The notes under the pieces are model-generated. The model worked only from the letters and a program-made list of their open reading frames with translations. It was not told the DNA's origin and made no database searches. This document shows, in pieces, positions 60,221 through 64,000 of a stretch of 64,000 nt of DNA. A program made the position numbers and the translations under genes. Source of the stretch: Perkinsus olseni (lineage: Eukaryota; Perkinsozoa; Perkinsida; Perkinsidae). The DNA is taken from contig JABANP010000206.1 in the NCBI GenBank assembly GCA_013115135.1, positions 1 through 64,000 of the forward strand, in the 5' to 3' direction. Position 1 is the stretch's first letter. The number at the start of each line of letters is the position of its first letter.

Positions 60221-62403
60221 TCACTTTCGGGAAGACCCTCCGCTGGTACGGCCATGATTGTCAGCTGTTTCAACGTGAGGTTCCCGCAAGGATGCCCTTC
60301 GTGAGCCCGAGGTGGTCGAGGTAGTTGAGCCGGTCCTCTCTCGTACCGCCTCAACAGTCGCTTCCTCCACCGTCTCCGCGTTGGCAGGACCCTCCACACT
60401 GCCACCGTTGCTGGCTGCCACTGCCGCTGCCTTCCGAGCACGTACCTGACCATTGGATGTTACCGCGAACACGTCGCTGCGTACGAGAAACCGCACTACG
60501 GGGTCCCGACAGAAGATGGCATAAGGATGAGCGGAGGATTGAACTCGAAAGACAATAGGAAGGTGGGACGCATCCTACCCGCTCGACCATCTTCCTCTCC
60601 TCAATAACCAGATGACTGGGGGCTGGCCATCGTGAGGGGTTGGGGCTGTCAGCGAACCACGGATGCCACAGCGCATCCCTCACACTCAACCGCTTCCGTG
60701 GATCTAGCTGCATCAGCCTACAATGATGGGAAGCCGAATACTACTACCAACGATCTTCTCAAGTTGTATCAGGACCGAGAAGGCCATTGCAGCGAGTATT
60801 GACGAAGGCATGTGAGCAAGACCTAGCCCCCGCTCACTCGAGTATTAATTCCTTCGCCTCCTGACTGAGGTGTCGAGCACCCTTCCTTCGGAACAGTTGG
60901 TCTACGTCCTGATTAGATACAGCACACAGACCTGTTGCCCAAGCACACACCCTGACCGCTACTACTCCGGAGGAGAACGCGGCCCAATCCTTGTCACCAC
61001 CGCGAGGGTCCGCTGTTTGAAAGAGACTTCTGGCAGTGAGCAGATAAAAGATACCTCAAGGCAACAAAGACAACTCTATCCCAGCCTCAACCCGTGGCCT
61101 TACTCCAACCCAGGCACCACGAGTCCACAGCAGTAGCGATGTAGTCCCTACGGGAGTACAGCTCTGGCGGCCGGAAGGACTTCCCTACGAGACCCCTGAC
61201 ATAGCGCCACTATAGGGCGCAGGACCGATGCTTGGGCCCTCACTTGAAGCGGATGAGCTTTTCTCTTCCGCTGCTGTCGCTCGAGAACTCAGTGGCCTGT
61301 CCTGGGTCGCATATCTAGCAGGATGGGATGAATATGAAGGCTACTCACCACGGCCATCACCTTGACAGTGTAATTGCCTGATTCTGGTTCGACGAAGAGT
61401 AACATATTTTCTAACGATACGTCCTGCAAAGCCAGACCGTGCCTGAGCAGCTGTGAGTGAGTAACGAAGCACTGCAGTCCCATCGGGCCGAAAGACAGCG
61501 ATTGTGCTTCCCAATCGGCGACGGACAGCTAGTAGTACTGCCAACATCAGAGTGGTTCTAGTCCTACTACTACTACCGGTGTAGATAGGCTATGCCTTGG
61601 GCAGCCTCTGCTACTACACTCTTCACTACTCTCTCCTGGAACCCACCATCGGTAGCGCTAGAGACCTCTTTCAACGACTCCAAAAGATCCCCGCCTGACA
61701 GCATCAACTCAGCTGCCACCTCGTCCGGACCAGACTGACCTCTAGCCAGGGGTGATGCCAGGTAGTGACAATGGTCATCTTCGGAGTGGTCCAGCAGCTC
61801 GAGCACATGATCGTTCTCTCTCATCTTAGACGCGAACGTGACCTCCGACAGAGGCATCTCACAGAACTCGATATTTCGATTGTCCTGAAGGCAAATCCTC
61901 AATCATCACATCGCGGATCATCAGCTACCCTGGCTTCCCTCTGGATCCTTGCGAGCTCCCGCTTGTGCAGTACTTTTACTGCATAGTCCTTGCCAGTACT
62001 CAACCCTCGGGCCTGACCTCAGTCCGGTCAGCGCCATCCTACTACCACACCTTACCCTATACACACCACCGAACAGGGCGGACTGGAGCTGCTCGATCAG
62101 CTCATAGACCTCTCCAGTGGAACCCTTAACATACGGTCCAACAGCAACTCTGGGCACCGACTGTACCGGCAACGAGGAGGACCCCCCTGCCGTTAGCGTC
62201 GGTCCTCTCACTGAGGGACCTGACACCGACTTGCCAATGCATGATCTCGAAGGTTGTGTGCACTCACCCAGTGGGGGTCGGCAACTGATTGGCCCAGTCG
62301 TAGATGCACATAATGATCCGCCAAGGACACTTCTGGACGGCTGGTGGACCGAAGCTGGTCCAAACTGGGTGAATGAAGACGGGAATGGATGAAGGTGCGC
62401 CAT
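60221..62403 (-). CDS. Divergent protein kinase
   Basis: The ATG at 62403 (MAHLHPFPSSFTQFGPASVH) starts a Ser/Pro-rich N-terminus. The kinase domain then reads YELIEQLQSALFGGVYRV (weak Gly loop), GKDYAVKVLHKRELARIQRE (ATP Lys), HVLELLDHSEDDHCHYL, ELMLSGGDLLESL, GIAYLHRHGLALQDVSLENM then LLF, LCDPGQATEF, GKSFRPPELYSRRDYIATA then VDSWCLGW, and MQLDPRKRLSVRDALWHPWF. The catalytic Asp is kept but HRD reads LQD, DFG reads DPG, and the Gly loop is poor. Such V-S-L-E-N / C-D-P-G-Q kinases are familiar from alveolates as divergent members. The tail past the intron at 60496-60578 is rich in Ala, Thr, Ser and Arg and ends GRTSGGSSRK. It may be active; activity is unproven from sequence. Confidence 0.8.
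60496..60578 (-). other. Kinase intron with T-arm-like core
   Basis: This is an 83-base GT-AG intron near the kinase C-terminus. On the minus strand it contains GTCTTTCGAGTTCAATCC followed by TCCGCTC, a B-box-like T-arm match in sense orientation. The junction phase is less firm than for the AP2A introns because this tail is not conserved. Confidence 0.5.
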
Positions 62404-62851
62404 CGAGGCTGAGCCTTGCAGCACGAGGTGGTGGGGTCGAGACGACGAGGGTGGTGGAGGTGGAGAAGAAGACAATAACATAATATACACAACAGTGTCC
62501 GAGATGAAAATAACTGACACTCACTTCCAAGGAGACTCGGGCGCCTAACACGACACCAGCCACTCAACGTTACGACGATTGATCATGCTCGAGGAGCCTT
62601 ATGACGTCCCTCCAGAAGGGCGCAAGATTCGTCAGGATTTCCTCGGCGCTCCATCTCTCAGCGTCAAGCCGTGCTTCGTACCTGCTGGACATCAGCCAGC
62701 GCCCCAGACAAGGCTACTAATACTTCCCAACCAGCGCGGCTATGTCGGCCAGCACGGCCGGTGCAGGACCGACCCTCCTCCTAAGAAACTCTCGTGTAAC
62801 AGTGGCCAGCTGTCGCGGGGTGAATGACACCTCTGATGTCGCCTCCACCTA

Positions 62852-63897
62852 CTAAGGAACCAGTCTGTAGTAACGATACCATGCTGAGATTACGGCCATA
62901 GTCACGACGGGAAGGGCCAGAGAGACCTTCCAGTCCGGCATACCCATGGTCACCTCGCCGAAGCTGTCTTCCACGGGGTCGCCAGGGAACGGCCAGAGCA
63001 CTTCAAAATCGTCCAGGGCTGACAACGAAGGAGGAGACCATCGCAGGCAGGAACCTAATCAGGCTCACTAGAACAGCACTCCTCACTCCCACAAGTAACG
63101 ATTCTTCTCCGCCATGAGTGTCAAACAGCAGAGAATAGGCGATGTTCTCCTTTCCGAAACCACGAACCTGTCCGCCATACTCGAAGCCCAGGCCACAGAG
63201 GCCAGGGTTGGACTACATAGTGAAGAGCGTGATGTTTCGGAATGAAGATGCATTCGCCAGACTGAAGGGTAGTGTTGAACCAGCGAGCAGCGGCAAACTG
63301 AGGCCACCTGAAAGATGCTCCATCATCAAACAAATTCATCATGCCTGCCATTTTATCACAGACCGAGACAGAGTGCGCAGAAAGCGGAAAATGAAGGGTG
63401 GCTTCTTACCTCTCCACGTCTACCATCTCGCCCTGAATTGGACTGTCATCGGAGCCTACAACCTCCGAGGGGGAATGATAATGTCTGGAGAGAATAGATG
63501 CAGTTCGAATGGCATCCAATATGGTATGCTGAGAATCACATTCACTACTGCACACTGAGTCACCAAGGTTCTCCATAGCTGACCACCTACCCACAACTGG
63601 TGTGGGTACTGCCTTCTTGCCAGAGTGACTTCGTATGGCATAGCAATTCACTCTGGGCAACGGTGTACTAAATCGTATCACACCGTATCAGCATTCCTCA
63701 TTTTCCGTCAACTGCAACTTACAGCCTGTAAAGAGAGAGAAGGAGAGAAAACGCCACATGCAAACTGAAGCCAATATGCGGTGCGCCAGTGGTGCGAGAA
63801 AGACGGTCAAAGTAACATAGCGCTGAGGCGACCTCCAACAGCCGCTGCTGCTTTCATTCGCTGGACGGTTGACGGACGAGTCGGCGACGGCAGCCAT
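62852..63897 (-). CDS. JmjC/cupin-8-like protein with C-terminal membrane segment
   Basis: The ATG at 63897 gives MAAVADSSVNRPANESSSGC and a hydrophobic stretch (RYVTLTVFLAPLAHRIL), so the protein may be membrane-anchored at the N-terminus. After an intron with a strong pyrimidine tract (ending CTCTTTACAG near 63.72 kb) come PLPRVNCYAIRSHSGKKAV and later FRWPQFAAARWFNTTLQSG, ECIFIPKHHALHY and, past an intron, ENIAYSLLFDTHGG. L-x-x-GE-C-x-(F/Y)-IP-x-x-x-x-H-x-V-E-N is the second-half signature of JmjC hydroxylase cupins. The metal-binding HxD of the first half was not located. The C-terminus reads ALDDFEVLWPFPGDP, then DWKVSLALPVVTMAVISAWY and RYYRLVP, a tail-type membrane segment. Middle exons are unresolved. 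Confidence 0.6.
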
Positions 63898-64000
63898 ACC
63901 CTCCTCACCCGGACCACATAGGTATCTTGTGCCCGTCCCTCCTCATATCCCAGAATGTCCACTCACGCCATCCTGATATCTGACAAGACCACAACAAAGA
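63898..64000. other. Window edge, nothing seen
   Basis: 5' flank of the JmjC-like gene. No feature recognised. Confidence 0.3.

Noticed and set aside
59236..60453. Long Arg/Pro-rich ORFs downstream of the kinase
   Set aside because: Composition is typical of chance frames in GC-richer DNA; the frame that continues the kinase gene (ending at 60221) explains the overlap better.

Overview
The window is nuclear DNA of a protist. Nearly every recognisable gene is broken by short GT-AG introns, mostly 45-85 bases and as short as 30, and conserved eukaryotic proteins can only be rebuilt by splicing them out. Gene density is high, GC content is close to 50 percent, a flagellar dynein-assembly factor is present, and several families look lineage-specific. 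My best guess is a Perkinsus-like alveolate. That is inference from gene style, not from a marker gene.

Layout. 0.1-1.7 kb (minus): a repeated-module protein I do not recognise. 3.6-10.7 kb (minus): DNA polymerase delta small subunit POLD4, then a full AP-2 alpha-adaptin gene with about twenty introns. 11.1-18.6 kb (plus): a 3-hydroxyacyl-CoA-dehydrogenase-like domain joined to a RING finger, a TMEM43-family membrane protein, a D-2-hydroxyacid (glycerate/hydroxypyruvate) dehydrogenase, and a membrane-anchored astacin-like protein whose catalytic glutamate is replaced. 19-22 kb: exon-like ORFs not recognised. 22.6-26.1 kb (minus): the ER mannosyltransferase ALG12. 26.4-27.2 kb (plus): a DUF4833 protein.

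28.6-49.5 kb is an expanded accessory locus, mostly on the minus strand. It holds four GH27 alpha-galactosidase-like copies (two intact recent duplicates, one more divergent copy with a GPI-type tail, one 5'-truncated), two orphan GH27 3' fragments, and three paralogous proteins that each carry two PB1-like domains. Flanking DNA is duplicated with them.

49.6-63.9 kb (minus): a short secreted protein, a GPCPD1/GDE1-type glycerophosphodiesterase, a MAP kinase with a TDY activation loop and a 22-base minisatellite just upstream, the axonemal dynein assembly factor DNAAF6 (PIH1D3), a divergent protein kinase, and a JmjC/cupin protein with a C-terminal membrane segment.

The most unusual signal is in the introns. 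At least seven introns in three unrelated genes (AP-2 alpha, the astacin-like gene and the divergent kinase) contain a tRNA T-arm-like core, with a consensus close to AGGTCYCSGGTTCGAATCC, in either orientation. No complete tRNA accompanies it. This could mark introns born from tRNA-derived insertions, or intronic pol III B-boxes. Exon boundaries throughout were inferred by eye from protein-family conservation and GT-AG sites, so the CDS spans below run from start codon to stop codon and include introns.
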